Assembly (NCBI RefSeq): GCF_002723995.1
Contig: NZ_BEWP01000003.1
Span: 62,001-126,000 of the forward strand
Length of the DNA: 64,000 bases
Direction of reading: 5' to 3'
Source: Gluconobacter kondonii
GTDB lineage: Bacteria > Pseudomonadota > Alphaproteobacteria > Acetobacterales > Acetobacteraceae
Both the position numbers and the translations under genes were made by a program. The notes beneath the pieces were generated by a model. It did no database searches. It worked only from the letters and a program-made list of their open reading frames with translations, and was not told the DNA's origin. Within the stretch, counting starts at the first letter, position 1. The number at the start of each line of letters is the position of its first letter. Of the stretch, positions 63,147 through 64,000 are shown piece by piece.

Positions 63147-64000
63147 ATGCGCGTTACCCGCGTCGGCGCGTGGGCCATTGGCCTGCTGTGCCTGACCATC
63201 CTTCTCGTCGTCGTTCTGCGATTCCGATCCCCGCATTCGACTGTTGCAGCGACCGAACCTCCTATGGTGACGCAGTCGAAGGGCGGTCTTGTCGTCCGGG
63301 AAGGTAGTCCGCTTGAGAAGCGTCTGACGATACAGGCCGCTGTAAGCGTCTCGCGTGATCACGGCATTCTGCTTCCCGCGCAGGTCATGACGGAACCCGA
63401 CCGGCAGGTGAATGTGTATGCGCCGGTCGCGGGTCGGATTACGGATGTTCTGGTCCATCTGGGTCAGCATGTGCAGCGCGGACAGGTTCTGGCCACGATT
63501 GCTGCCGGTGATCTGGATCAGGCCTGGGCTGACGATACCCGTGCTCGTGCCGCTCTTGATTTCGCACGCCGTGCCTATGCCCGCGCGCAGGGTGTTCAGG
63601 CGATCGGTGGAAATGCCGTCAAGGATATCGAAGCCGCCCGTAACGATCTGACGCAGGCACAGGCCGAAGCCGAGCGCACGCAGCGCAGGCTTCAGGTTCT
63701 GGGCGCGCGCCCAGGCTATTCCGCAAAGGGACAGGCGCCGCTCGTGTCCCCCGTGGATGGTGTCGTCTCCACGACGATCATGGCACCGGGGGAAAACATC
63801 ACCGATCCGACCGCCATCCAGATGACGGTTCTGGACCTGTCGCAGGTCTGGATTGCCGCGGCCATTCCGCAGGAAAATCTAGCGCAGATCGGTGAGGGCA
63901 ACGTGCTGTCCGTCACGTTCGACGAGTTTCCGGGACGGACCTGTTCGGGTCAGGTCATCAGTTTTGATCCGGCACTTCATATCGATACGCGCCGGATCAA
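63147..64000 (+). CDS. RND efflux periplasmic adaptor (HlyD/CzcB-like), 5' part
   Basis: Open to the window edge; 284 codons are visible. An N-terminal hydrophobic anchor (about 9-24) leads to a linker and a lipoyl-like half (VYAPVAGRITDVLVHLGQHVQRGQVLATI, about 91-119), then a helical hairpin and the second half (LVSPVDGVVSTTIMAPGENITDP, about 196-218), as in CusB/CzcB adaptors. It connects an RND pump to an outer-membrane channel to export metals or drugs. Pump and channel genes should follow outside the window. Confidence 0.85.
   Translation, partial: MRVTRVGAWAIGLLCLTILLVVVLRFRSPHSTVAATEPPMVTQSKGGLVVREGSPLEKRLTIQAAVSVSRDHGILLPAQVMTEPDRQVNVYAPVAGRITDVLVHLGQHVQRGQVLATIAAGDLDQAWADDTRARAALDFARRAYARAQGVQAIGGNAVKDIEAARNDLTQAQAEAERTQRRLQVLGARPGYSAKGQAPLVSPVDGVVSTTIMAPGENITDPTAIQMTVLDLSQVWIAAAIPQENLAQIGEGNVLSVTFDEFPGRTCSGQVISFDPALHIDTRRI

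Overview
The window looks like chromosomal DNA of an acetic acid bacterium, most probably Gluconobacter or a close Acetobacteraceae relative. The evidence is a complete pqqABCDE cluster, GC-rich coding sequence, an alphaproteobacterial infA-maf-RNase G-like-yacG-tRNA block, and a hemE neighbourhood of the kind that carries the replication origin in other Alphaproteobacteria. An FNR-type regulator lies a few kb beyond the pqq cluster. From memory this matches G. oxydans 621H, where pqq and goxR are near neighbours, but I could not check that here. I see no prophage, insertion sequence, CRISPR array or rRNA operon.

Layout. 1-4.9 kb: the start of a zinc-uptake binding protein gene with a Zur-type operator, a small lytic transglycosylase, ybaK, galE, a DUF2501 secreted protein, an AGE-family epimerase, tRNA-Ala and a first maf. 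4.94-5.29 kb: a 353-bp non-coding segment with features of a chromosomal origin (DnaA-like boxes, a terminal AT-rich stretch) and 14 copies of GTAC. 5.3-7.5 kb: hemE, a HAD phosphatase and hemJ as one overlapping operon. 7.5-11.7 kb: a three-stem inverted repeat, an SDR enzyme, a DedA protein, an S9 peptidase and a small unknown. 11.8-16.5 kb: an AT-richer island with an outer-membrane protein, aspartate 4-decarboxylase and the aspartate/alanine exchanger. 16.5-25.5 kb: MATE pump, flgE-flgK-flgL, htpG, hldE.

25.5-35.5 kb: AraC regulator, a YhaN/YhaO (SbcC/SbcD-like) repair pair, a YciF-like protein, a large TonB receptor and a sulfotransferase-like protein. 35.6-40.5 kb: a cobalamin riboswitch followed by btuB, btuF, btuC and btuD homologues, so capture, periplasmic binding and import of a corrinoid sit under one switch. 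40.4-51.6 kb: an SBF-type symporter, tRNA-Phe, yacG, an RNase E/G-like protein, a second maf, infA, a DEAD-box helicase, hisG-hisD plus an unknown, a GntR-slipin pair, gmk and an AI-2E family permease.

51.8-55 kb: pqqA, a terminator-like hairpin, then overlapping pqqB-pqqC-pqqD-pqqE, which make the cofactor of the periplasmic quinoprotein dehydrogenases that define this group. 55-58.7 kb: ribD-ribE-ribBA-ribH behind an FMN riboswitch, on the opposite strand and tail to tail with pqq. 58.8-64 kb: an entericidin-like lipoprotein, photolyase, a secreted coiled-coil protein, the FNR-type regulator divergent from ompW with an FNR box between them, and the start of an RND efflux adaptor.

The most interesting unexplained signal is the GTAC cluster in the putative origin. 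It resembles the GATC cluster of enterobacterial oriC in form, but no GTAC-recognising methylase or origin-sequestration system is known to me in this group. Other points of interest are the aspartate decarboxylation module in an aerobe, AT-rich patches inside otherwise GC-rich genes, and several small regulatory sites.
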